From Hedera helix (Eukaryota > Streptophyta > Magnoliopsida > Apiales > Araliaceae): 64,000 nt of DNA. Below the pieces are notes generated by a model. It searched no databases. It saw only the letters and a program-made list of their open reading frames with translations, and was not told the DNA's origin. Every line of letters starts with the position of its first letter. Position 1 is the stretch's first letter. Positions 47,101 through 58,536 of the stretch are shown here, piece by piece. The stretch covers positions 15,213,098 through 15,277,097 of the forward strand of contig OX359266.1 in NCBI GenBank assembly GCA_947179155.2, given 5' to 3'. The translations under genes were made by a program, and so were the position numbers.

Positions 47101-49746
47101 GGTTTTGATAAAGGATGGGTTTTTGGTCGGTGTATGGATATTTGATGTAGAATGAGTTTTTGGTCTTTTGAATGCTTCTGAAAGTGACTAGGGTGTTCTT
47201 GAGATGTGTGATTTTTTGGTTTAGGGTTTGAAGAGTTTTTGGGAAAATGAAGGATTTGCAGAGTTTTTGGGACAAAGGATATTGATAACTGATGCGAAAG
47301 GAATACCGTCAGTTTGAAATTTGACTTATGCTAGTTCCCTCTTATTTTTGCAGAGGACACAGACGCATATCAGTTATCTTAACCCACTTGAGTTTATAGA
47401 GCGTGAATGTCACCTTCCCTGCTTGACAGTTAACTCGGTCAGTTCATAGAGTGATCTACTTTTTACTCTACGATCATTCCCTTTTGAAAGATGGCCTTGA
47501 TTACTGATGTCACAGTTTTCTTGAGTTTCTCTACTCACTTCTCCTTTCCTTAATAAACTGTGGGTGACACAACTTTGATGCAGGTTGACTTATATTGGAG
47601 GAAACTCCTTTTCCTTTAATATCTTGAGCTCTGGAGGATTACTAGTGACGCATACAATTTAGTCCTTTATTAGGGTTAAGGAAGCTTAGAAGGGGCATGC
47701 CTCTTGATTTGAAACTTAGGATTTGGTTTTTCTCTGAGGTGCTTATCTGAGGAAAGATTGTCTTGGTTCGTAAGAAGGAATATCAATCACTGTATTCATC
47801 TGATGATATGAACTATGGGCTGGTATTTTGCTGTAATCGAGTTTATGGGAAAGATGTTTGTATGGAGTGCAATCGTAGGATCAGTATGCTCTACGATCAG
47901 GATATTGATCATAATGACTCTACGATTTAGGGCGATATGGCTGGCTAGGTTATCAGTCGTAGTGTTTAGAGACTCTACGATCTGGGGTGATATGGCTTAT
48001 CTGGTTTTGAAAATTTCTTCACTGCTTGTGCACTGTTAGGCTTATTAGATTGTTGTTCCCCCATGGTCGATGCTTCCATCTTAGAGGTTGATAAACTTCT
48101 AGTCATCATTTACCTTTGGTTTGTAGAGAACTTTCCCTTTAGACTGTCTACTCTATGATTCCTTGACTTGTGCTGCGATCGTAGAGTTGGTCTGATCTTG
48201 TTAAACCTTGCCCTGCGCATTGCTAGGATTGATGGAATGTTGCTCGCCCACACTTGATACTGCCACCTTATGATTGGATTCTCCATCATTGGATCGTAAA
48301 GTGTTCTCTTCAATTTTGGCTTCTCTATAATCCCCTTTGAATGATCTTTAATGAGGTTGGATCAGCCAAGACACCTGCAGGTTAAATTTTCTAACTTGGT
48401 ACCCACACTTATTTGGGTCTTGTGAGGTTAGTAATTTTAAGTACCTAGCTTTATCATTCTTTGAATTCTTAATGTGCATAGCAGTGGATTAATGATGTCA
48501 GTTATTTTATGCTATATGAGTATGTGTGTGAGAGGTTTAAAATTGATAAAGCACTTTCATGATGTACTAAGTTTTTGAACTTTAGTGGAGTGGTGATCAG
48601 TTCTATGTATTATGCTTCGATGGCTCGTAGAGTTGATCAGTCTCTACGATCCTTCAGAGTACAACAATAGATATGACCATACTCTACGAGTTATCAAGAA
48701 CTCAGATTATTGATTAATGAGTCAAAAGCATAATTCGAAAGAAGGTTAAGGTAGGATAAATATCAATCATGGCTACCTCTTTGTTTTTTTTTTTTAAATA
48801 ACAGAGTTAATGTAAGGAAGTAAATCTTGCTAATGATAACTCTTTGAGATTTCCTCAATCATAAAGAAGGTTAAAATTCAATCTCAAAACTACTTTAATT
48901 AAAGACTTATTCTTTATCAATTAAAAGAGCTCTCACAAGAGTACAAGTAATTTATTTAATAAAGGATATGGCATGGTTTAACGAAATTATTTTAGGAGGA
49001 CAACTATTTCTTTAAAAGACTCTGAGAAATGTGGATAAATAATTTAAACAACCTGTCATGCAATACTATCTTCACAATTAATAATTTCAGTTTTTAGAGG
49101 AGATAAGATAAAATACCTCACTGCTGTCAATCACTTGATAGACAGTGGTTCTGATTTTGATGATGCATATAGTTGTTGTTTTAATGATTTGTAGTCCTTC
49201 TGATTTTCATTTGTGACACCATTAATTTCTTCATATAGCTGCATAGACTGATGCATCGAGCAAATCCTTTGTGATGTGGACATAATCCCTTATTCCTAGA
49301 TAAGCTTGGATTTACTCTTAGGGTTCAGGTTGTTGAGAAGGGTCATGTCACACATAGTTGAGAAGTCCATAGATTTAATCGTTGTGAAGGTTGATGATGG
49401 AGTGAATATCCTAGATCATCATTCGTAGAGCTTCTCAAACACTTTTTGATACGGATTCCTTTTTGAATGGAAAGAATTATAGCTCTTGTTGCATCTGTGT
49501 TCTTCCTTCATTAATCTACTGATTTCCCTTTGCTCAATTTGTCTGATGAAGATAATTCTATTAAACACATGGTCTAGCATGGATGGCCTCAGGCAGCTTA
49601 TTCATTACATTTCCTGCACACACAATTTTCAACTTGTGAGCTTAAATTCATTTTGTCTTTATACCCAATACCGAGATTTAGCACTAATCTAATTTTGTGT
49701 CATGGATCAACTCAAAGCGTAAGCTTTAAAATATTTGTGAGAACCT
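47101..49746 (-). mobile_element. Leader of the second non-autonomous element
   Basis: About 2.6 kb between the primer-binding site and the 510-residue ORF. No coding region seen. Contains CTCTACGATC words (47466, 47889, 47973, 48642) like those in the LTRs. Confidence 0.6.
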
Positions 49747-49758
49747 GCTCTGATACCA
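49747..49758 (-). promoter_or_regulatory. Primer-binding site of the second non-autonomous element (tRNA-iMet type)
   Basis: On the minus strand TGGTATCAGAGC, two bases after the 5' LTR end GGAACTAACA (49761). Confidence 0.9.
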
Positions 49759-49760
49759 AT

Positions 49761-49801
49761 TGTTAGTTCCTATGGACACAAAAATGATCTAGAAGGGGGG
49801 G
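49761..49801 (-). mobile_element. 5' LTR of the second non-autonomous element, short piece
   Basis: First 41 bases (plus-strand order) of the LTR, TGTTAGTTCC to a run of seven G, where a 3.2 kb LTR is inserted. Resumes at 53048. Confidence 0.9.
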
Positions 49802-50663
49802 TGTAAGACCCCAAATTTTATGAAATATAAAATTTAATTTTTTCATATATATATTTTTTTTCATAAAACAGTAAGTGGTTAAATTGGCAAAGTTAAAAGT
49901 TAAGGATGTTCCGTGCAAATTATACCTTGTTGGACAATATTCTTTTTGTCGGGGAATATTCGTTTTGTCGGGGAATATTCGTTTTGCCCGTACGACGGCG
50001 CAATATAATATTCGTGTCGTACGACGGCGCCGAAATAACTAATTATTGGTGGAACCCACAACGGAATATTTGTCGGATATAGAAAACGACAGAAGTAACC
50101 TTTTTAAATAAAAATAGTCAACGGTGTTAACTGTTAAAATACCGGTGATAAAAGAATAGTAGCATACGGTAGTTTATGGTATTTTCTGTAGCACACGGTA
50201 CTCTACAGTAGCACACGGTATTGCGCAGTGTCTTATATTATTGATCTGATAATTGACACCGTAACTGTTGCACATCATTTCATCAATAATTATCGCTGCA
50301 TAATATTTTATGTTATCAATTCAATAATTGTTGTTACACAGTATTTTGCATTATTGATTTAATAATTATCATTACACTGTATTTCATATCATTGAATCAA
50401 TAATTGTTGATGCACTGTAGTTAAAAATTATTGAACCTAATAATTGGCATAGTAGTTGTTGCATTATTATGAATTATTACTATGGTAGTATTATTTGGTA
50501 ATTTGATTATTATAATATATTCATAAAGTTGTTTGTTTTATTAGACAATATAATATATAAAGTTGTTTGTTTTATTAGACAATATAATATATAAAGTTAT
50601 TTGTTTTATTATGAATATTATAATAAGATTTTGTTTTATATGAAAATATATTTTACAGAAAAC

Positions 50664-50731
50664 GTGCTGAACGAATTCAGCACTGACGTGCTGAACGAAT
50701 TCAGCACTGACGTGCTGAACGAATTCAGCAT
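50664..50731 (+). promoter_or_regulatory. Three 24 bp tandem units, each a 20 bp palindrome with a TGACGTG motif
   Basis: GTGCTGAACGAATTCAGCAC at 50664-50683 and 50688-50707, and a third at 50712-50731 with its last base changed. Units 2 and 3 are preceded by TGAC, giving TGACGTG, a bZIP/TGA-type site. The array ends 42 bases before the TATA box of the LTR, where retrotransposon enhancers usually lie. Confidence 0.9.
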
Positions 50732-50772
50732 TGGTGTGCTTCATTTACCGCGCATAGTACCATCTTTTCTCC

Positions 50773-50780
50773 TATAAATA
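50773..50780 (+). promoter_or_regulatory. TATA box of the solo LTR
   Basis: TATAAATA, preceded by TCTCC and followed by a GC-containing leader. Transcription of the element would start about 30 bases on. Confidence 0.65.
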
Positions 50781-51448
50781 GCTTGCTCAGCTGAATAGAA
50801 AAATCACACTTAAAACATAAATTTTTTCTATAAGAATTTTATGAGTTTTCTCTGAGAATAGTAAGGTTATTTTGAGTGTTTGAAAGCCAAAAGGAGTGCA
50901 GGAATTTTTCAAGTAAGTCTTTTATTAAAGAGTAGTAATTTCATAAATTCCTATTTTTCACGGTATTCACAAATCTTCCTTTAGAAGACTCTTCTTTGAG
51001 AAGATTCATTTTTAAAAGCTTTCTTTGAAAGATTTATTTTGGAATATTACTTTAAAAACTATTTTAAAGTTGTTATATTATACTACAAAATTATGTTAAA
51101 AATATATAATTTTGATAATTCATATTATACGAGTTATTATACACTTTAAAATTTATATGTGGTAATTACTAATTTTATTATAAATATATAGGTTGATCAA
51201 CCTCATTTAAATCAATATCCAGTCACGTGTTAAGGTAAGGAATATTATTCTTTTCACACTCTTAAATTTACTGTGGTAAGGAATATCATCTTCTTTCATA
51301 TTCTAAATTACTACGGTAAGGGGTATCACTCTTTTCATCATCATAAATGGATATTATTTTCTTTCTTACTTGAAGGGATTATCATTCTTTGATTCTCGAA
51401 AATAATATCGTTTCTTTCTTGTGCCATTTATTTCCATGTATTAAATTG

Positions 51449-51700
51449 TGGGAATAACCTTACGGCGCGGTTTACCGCCGGTTGGTGAATAACCTTTTGT
51501 ATTCATTCCTTATTAATCTTTGAGAATAACCTTACGGTGCGGATTATCGCCTGTTTGGTGAATAACTCTTCGTATTCAAATTGATGGGAATAACCTTACG
51601 GCGCGGATTATCGCCTGTTTGGTGAATAACTATTCGTATTCAAATTGATGGGAATAACCTTACGGCGCGGATTACCGCCTGTTGGTGAATAACCCTTTTT
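51449..51700 (+). repeat. Four direct repeats of 64-72 bases in the solo LTR
   Basis: Copies start near 51450, 51522, 51586 and 51650. Each begins GGGAATAACCTTACGG and contains GGATTATCGCCTG and TTGGTGAATAAC. The last three are spaced by exactly 64. Confidence 0.88.
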
Positions 51701-53047
51701 ATTTGTCTCGTGTGGAAATAATTTGTCTACACGAATTATCACATGACACTTTTATTCCATATTCGTAAGTGATATCATTTTCCTTTATACTCATAAGGGA
51801 TACCATCTTTTTCATCTTCCATTATTCAAACTTACTATGGTAAGGGATATTAATTCCCTTCACCTTTTGTTAATCAAACCTGCTACGGTAAGGGATATTA
51901 TTTTCTTTCATACACCTAAATCGAAACTTATTATAGAACTATTGCTTCTATAATTCCTGAAAATATTATATGTTCCATAATAGTTGAATTTCATTATTTC
52001 AACTGAACCTTCCTAGTTTCTGAACATTTCTATTGAACTGTAATCGTTATTCTGAACTGTGGATCTTTAATATCATTTTTAAATTTCACTCTACATCATG
52101 TTGGCAATTTGGACATTATTTGAATCTGCACAAAGTAAACTTCCGATACTTATTGTTTATCCTGTTCTTCTGTTCATCATTTGTATCACTGTTATTTGTA
52201 TTAATCATCAAGAATCAAGCTGTTGTGAATATCTGTGGCCGGGGGCACAGATGTGATATAATTGTTGAACAGATGATAGGTTAAAGGCGATATACTAGGT
52301 TAAAGGCGATACATCTGTTCGGTGTCTTTTATGACACGTGGTGAATGTTCTCTTTGGCCCGTAGTGCAAAGATGAACAGTTGGTTGGTATGATTATGACC
52401 AAAGGCTGAATCTGGTATAATCATGACCGTTGGTGTTATATTAAATGTCTTTGGCCCGTAGTGCAAAGATGAACTGTTGATCTGCATGATTATGACCAGG
52501 AACTGTGAAGTTGTATTATCTTGACTAATGGTATTTCAGACGATAAAAGTTGATGATATTTTTACAAAAAAGAGAAGCGAGTGGACATTATAGTCTGCAT
52601 TATTCTTCTAATAGATTGCTCATTCCGCTGCTATTATTGATCTGAACATTGTTCAAGAATTTAACTGCAGTTTTTGATATAAACCTTCTAGTCTATTGTA
52701 TTCTATCAAGAGCTCAACTGTTGAAGACTAATGATAATTTATTCGTCATTATCTTAGTCATGATATTCTTTATTGGGCTATTTGAGCTCACCCTTTCTTT
52801 TCGTTCCATTGTTTTTCAACAGGAGATGAGAACGTAACGGGGTCTAGCCGGGGAATGGAGTGAGAGTGCGGGAATAGCTATCATAGTCTTCACGTGTTAT
52901 AAAATAGTGTGGCAATAATAGTGAAGACTTAGTTGTGTTGTATTATCCACTGTATTGTTGTACGTTGTATTTCATTGTAATAATTTTGTTGTAGTCTTTT
53001 GACGACTCAAGTTTGGGCTGTGTGGGCCTAGATTTGGGGGTGTCACA

Positions 53048-55961
53048 GGGGGGGTTGAATAGATCCTTTAAAAAACTTTTTCTTTATAAAGTCGAAAGTA
53101 TATTAGTTATGATTAATAGAATCAATTCAGTTACAGCGGAATATTCTTTAAGAACTCCTTCAAAGATGTATGCATGATTTCAAATAATTGTTTTAATCTA
53201 CGGTATGGGTAATAGCAGATAAAATAGTTAGAATGCATAATGTAAAGACATAAAGTAGATGACACAAGAGGTTTAAGTGGTTCGGAGACTGAACAACTCC
53301 TACTCCACTCTTCTACTTCGATGAGTAGGAAATCCACTAATTTAGTCACTAAGACAAGGACACTCTGCCCTCCACAAGTCCAGCAGACTTGAGTTATTTT
53401 TAGCCACTTAGGCAAGGATCCTTTGACCCTCCTCAAGTCCCGTAGACATGAGTTATTTTTAGCCACCTAGGCAAGGATCCTTTGACCCTCCTCAAGTCCC
53501 GTAGACATGAGTTGTTTTGTCAATTAAGACAAGGATCCTTTGATCCTCTTTGGTATGTTGAATGCTTGTTGGGTTGTGCTGCTAAGATGAACTTTGATCT
53601 TCTTTATCTTCTGGTACTTAGCAGTTGCTTGTGATCAGTTTCTGGATGCAACTAATGTTTGTCGTTGATGCTCTTTTCCTTCTTCTGGTAATCTGCAGTT
53701 ACCCTTGATCACTTTTGATGTCCTGCTGAGTTTTTCAGATAAGCATTGTGCTCAGCAGTCCCTTAGAACACTTAGCCTTCCTAAATACAGAATCTCATTT
53801 TGTTCTTCTTTTGCTCAAGGTGTTCTTGGCTTCTTTGGTCATTCGACCCTTAGCTCATATGCCAGCCCTTCGATATTTTTAGTTTTTAGTGAAGTTTTTC
53901 AACAGATTAGGTCGTGTATATTGTTCTTGCTCTCACTTGTTACTTTCTTCTTTTCTGATTTGCTCTTTTGTAGATTTTGAATAATCTTTCCGTTGCAGAT
54001 CTCCTGTTGCAAATCCTCCCGTTGAAGTCTGTTTAGTTGTAAACTTCTTTATGAATACTTTATTCATTTAGTCAGAGTATTAGTGCTCTGCTGACTCTAA
54101 CTTGTTGACTTGTCTTCTTTACCTCTAGAGAGAGATATGTCAGTCTTGGGTTCTTCCCAACCTTTAAAGAGATGGCAGGTCTTTCAGAGAAAACTACTGT
54201 TAAGACACACTCTTCTGTTTCCTTGAGCCTGATGCGTGATACTTGCAATCTTTGCTCTGACACTCAGCACGCATAAGTCAATATTCTGACATTTCTGTCT
54301 TCTACTATAGCAGATGCTTTAGATGTGTTGATGCAGATGTTTCTGAAGTAATCAATCACTCATCTTGAGACTACTAGCTTAAGTGCTTTAACATCTTCAA
54401 TCCTTGTTAGCACTTAAGCACTCTACGATCAATTCAGTTGTAGCATTTTACTTCTGATCGTTGAGTCATCTGCTAGCTCTACTATGTACCTCTACGATCT
54501 TTCTTGACGTAGGCTTCTTTGTAGATCTTAGAGTGGTTGACTGTACTAACTCTACGATCTTATCTAAGCCTTGTTGTTCTGATGATATGCTTCTCATGCT
54601 CCGTGATCTTCATTGAGCTTTATGTACATAGAGCATTGACTTATGATCTGGTTTAAACTTTAGCAGGTGCTTTCTTTATCATAGAGGACTGCTCTATGAA
54701 CATCAGGTTTGCTCGAACTGCATGGTTCATAAGTCATAGAGGACTGCTCTACAATTTCCAGTTGCTAGCTCTGCTTGGCCTATATGTCATAGAGGACTGC
54801 TTTATGAATCTTCAGGTGCCAGATCTTCTATCATTGATGACTGTTTTACGAGCTTTAGTTGTCAGATCTTTTATTGTTGAGGACTGCTCTACGAACTTCA
54901 GTTTCATTCTCTGCTGAATATTCAAAGGGTGCTTATGGCAGGTAGCGTTTGAATATCTTCAACTCAACTCAACGATTGCTTGAACGTTGTACTTCTGCGT
55001 TTGCTTTTTCACTCTACGACTGAACTTTGCTACTTTACGATATTGCATATGGTGTAAGTTGTAGTGCAATCGTAGAGTTATGGTTTGAACTGCTCTACGA
55101 TCTCTATTAAGACTAGATGTTTTAGATGTACTCAGAGATCTTCGTTCAGTTTGTTTGACAGCTCAAGGACAGCCTTCTGGACAATCTTTATGAGGTTTGC
55201 TGTCATGACTCTGAATGCTCATGTAGAGGTTGCTCCTTGAATCTGCTTGGTTCGTAAACTGGATAATGAGAATCGTAGAGTGACTGACTGTATTGACTCT
55301 ACGATCCCTAAAGTTAGCTTTACGATGCTGAAACAACTCTACGTTCTGCCGAGAGGACTCTTCAATCTGCCGAGCCTTATTCTGCGTTTTTCTGGCAGAC
55401 TCTACGATCTTCCTTTTCTTCTTTCTGAATGAATCTTCTCTTCTCAATCAGTCTTTGCCGATGGAGTTGGTGCTTGGATCTTCTGTTTGCTTGCCTGTCA
55501 TTCAGGGACTTCATACTGATAATCTTTAGGTAGACAACTCTATAATACTGCTTTGGAAATGTGAGCGTATGACTGACTATGCTGATGACTTGTAGACTTT
55601 ACGATCGTGAGTATAGTCTACGATTCTTGCTTTGACTCTCTTGCCAGACTGTTGTTCTTCTCGATCGATCAGGCCTATCTAATACAACTTAAGATCAACC
55701 TAACAAGTTTGATCTTTCTATTCATAGTCCTTGTATATTGTCATCTTTTAAAGGACTATACAACGCTATTAAATCATATCAGATCATATTAACAAATTTG
55801 ACCTTATCAATCTAAGTCCTTTGAACATAATGTCTATTATCTATAAAGGACTTTACAACTTTCATCAATGCAGACATATTTGCATATTGATTCATTTATC
55901 TTTCAATCACATCATCAAATCATATTAAAGAGGAATAACATTCACGTGCATATTCCAAACA
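53048..55961 (-). mobile_element. 5' LTR of the second non-autonomous element, main part
   Basis: Continues from 49801 and matches 41546-44454 in order and nearly base for base. Ends ATATTCCAAACA at 55961, after which the gypsy LTR resumes. The flanks ATACT (left) and ATACC (right) look like a target duplication with one change. Confidence 0.88.
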
Positions 55962-58536
55962 ATACCCTTAATAAAGTACTTAAGGTTAACATTACATAAC
56001 AAGAAATTTAGCTAACTAAAAGGCTGCAACCTAAAGTCTATCACTTCATCTTTCCCCTTACCCTTGTTCTTCCCAAAAGTCTCGGGTTTCACTGCAATAA
56101 GGTTCATGATATAGCAATGGTGATCAACTAGTTTGCTCAATAAGTTTTAAACATCAACAAGAGACAATATATCATGAATGAAATGAATAGCTGAAACAAT
56201 TCAACAATATGAATAACATAAGCAAGAATAATGATTTGTTTTTAGAATCAAGATAGTCAAGTAGACTATGAACTATAAACTTCCACTAGAGTCAATAGCT
56301 GGTTAGCCCAATGGTTACTATCAGAATTACGTACTTGAGGGGATCAGCCTCTCATACACTATATGTATGCATAACATTTAATTTCTGTGTTTTGTACTTG
56401 ATATTAGATACAGGGTACTCCCCTATAATAGAGGGATGTTCATAATAGTCCAAGAATCCGCACCTTCAATGATTTGGATAGCTTTTAAAATCTTTAACAT
56501 AAATGTCTAGCCGAACAATGACTTAGACCTACTTTGAACAGTTCTTTAAACAATATAACGTTAAATAAGGTACAAGTCAAAGACTGTACAAGCTCAAGTG
56601 CACCAAGTGCAAATAACAATAAAATCGATGTGGAATAATTGTAAAGTAATTAAACCATTCAAAACATTATTAGAATTGCAGTTCAAGCTTACATAAATAA
56701 CTTGCTCAATGAAATGAGTTTAGAGATGAGGAAATTGCAAGTTTGCTCAGCTACAACAAACTAGCTTTAATTAAATAGCTTTGAATAATCTAACATTAAT
56801 CAAGTCGATCTAACAATTAGTACAGCGTATGCTGGCACGTTTGTACACTTAATATGAACTTATCTAACAAATCAATCTAACACATAATTCACATCATTTG
56901 ACATACTAACATTAACCCTATAGACACGTAATCACACTTAGGTTAATGATTTAATAACGTAGGAGTATTCATCCTAAGTATTAAACACTAAAGGAAACTT
57001 TAAACAATTTAATATAATTGTTTAATTGGTTAATTATTAAATACATTATATTTAATTAATTACTATTTGTTATTAGTTAAATAGTAATTAACCAACTACC
57101 TTTAGTCATTAATTAGTTATAAATAATAACTAATTAATCTTACCTAAATAATTAGTTTATTTATTTTAATGCATCTTAATTATTACATAAGATTAATTAG
57201 ATAATAATTAATTATTTAAGTTTATTATAATCTTCTGTAATTATTATTTATTCTTAATTAAATAATAATTAATTAATTAATTAATTAATTAACCTTACCT
57301 TTCTTTAGTTATTATTTAATAATAATTAATTACTTAATTATCCTTATTTATTATTTAATATATAAATAATAAATAATTAAATTATTAACTTTAATTATCT
57401 TTAATTTTTATCTATTAATTAAATAATAATTACTGACTTCTAAAATCGTATTATTTAATATAAGTTAACTAACAATTAACTAAGTAATTATCCTCCCTTA
57501 TTATTTAATTTAATGAAATTAAATAATAGTTACTAATTTTAATCCTCTTTAATTATTATTTAATGTCAATTAAATTAATAATTAATTATTTATTTAATTT
57601 AATTATTATTCAATGTCAAATAATAATCAATTTATTTATCCTTATTTATTATTTAATTTTTAAATTAAATAGTAAATAATTAATGGAATTTGAATTTATG
57701 TAATTTAACCATAAAATTTAGACAACTAGATTAATATTTAAAATATTTAAATATTAATCATAATGAAAAATATAATTCCAAATATCACTTTTGTATTATT
57801 ACTATTTTTATTATAATTTTGAAATTAATTTTTTAAAAATTTAAATTAATTAACTTATACAGAATGGCAAACTTGTAATTATTCTGAAAAATCGAAGGAA
57901 GGGGCAATTTTGTAATTTTGTCGTAAGTTGGCTCGCGCACATTGCGCGCGCTAAGCAAAAATTAGGCCCCAAAACGGTACCGTTTTGAAGAACCTGGAGA
58001 CGGCTTCCGCGCATAACGCGCGGGTTACAGTTTTGTACACACTAAATGGCGTCGTTTGGCTCCGCTGCCGGCAGCAATACTGCTGGCGCCATGCACAACC
58101 AGATTTTTTTATTTTTTTCTTAATCAGATTTTTCTGCTACTGTTTCGGTAATACACCACCTTTAATGAAAATTATACTTTCAAGTAAGCTTTAACCCCTC
58201 AAAAAAAATCCAAAATGATTACCCATCACTTAACATAAATTTATAACATGAAAAATTTAGTACCCATGATTTAATTTCATATTTTTCATCAAAATTATTG
58301 TACCAAATAAACTTCTACAAATCATAACTTTGTATGTATAACTCAATTTTGAGTGATTCAAACCGTATTTTTCTCATGATTTAATGTTCTATAATATTAG
58401 AACATTAAATCTAAATCTTATAAAAATATTTTTGGTCATTATTTTAAGACTTGCTTACACACTATCAAACACATGTTTTTAGCATACAAAATATATCAAA
58501 ATACAAACCAAGCATATTAAACTCAAGTATGGTATA
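55962..58536 (-). mobile_element. 5' LTR of the gypsy element, second part, truncated
   Basis: Resumes ATACCCTTAATAAAG and follows the other LTR and, in reverse, the copy at 23701-26354 as far as the block ACAAACCAAGCATATTAAACTC. About 1.2 kb that should follow is missing because a Tat/Ogre-like LTR starts at 58537. Holds a GC-rich patch (57930-58100) with AAAACGGTACCGTTTT. Confidence 0.8.

Larger units (their letters stand above)
49802..53047 (+). mobile_element. Solo LTR inserted in the G run of the other LTR
   Basis: Begins TGTAAGACCCC and ends GGGGGTGTCACA, 3,246 bases. Seven G lie on each side, consistent with a GGGGG target duplication. A TATA box (TATAAATA, 50773-50780) fixes plus orientation. 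No internal region, purine tract or primer site is present, so recombination between two LTRs has probably left a solo copy. It contains several families of internal direct repeats (50664, 51449, 52278, 52351). No gene. Confidence 0.85.
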
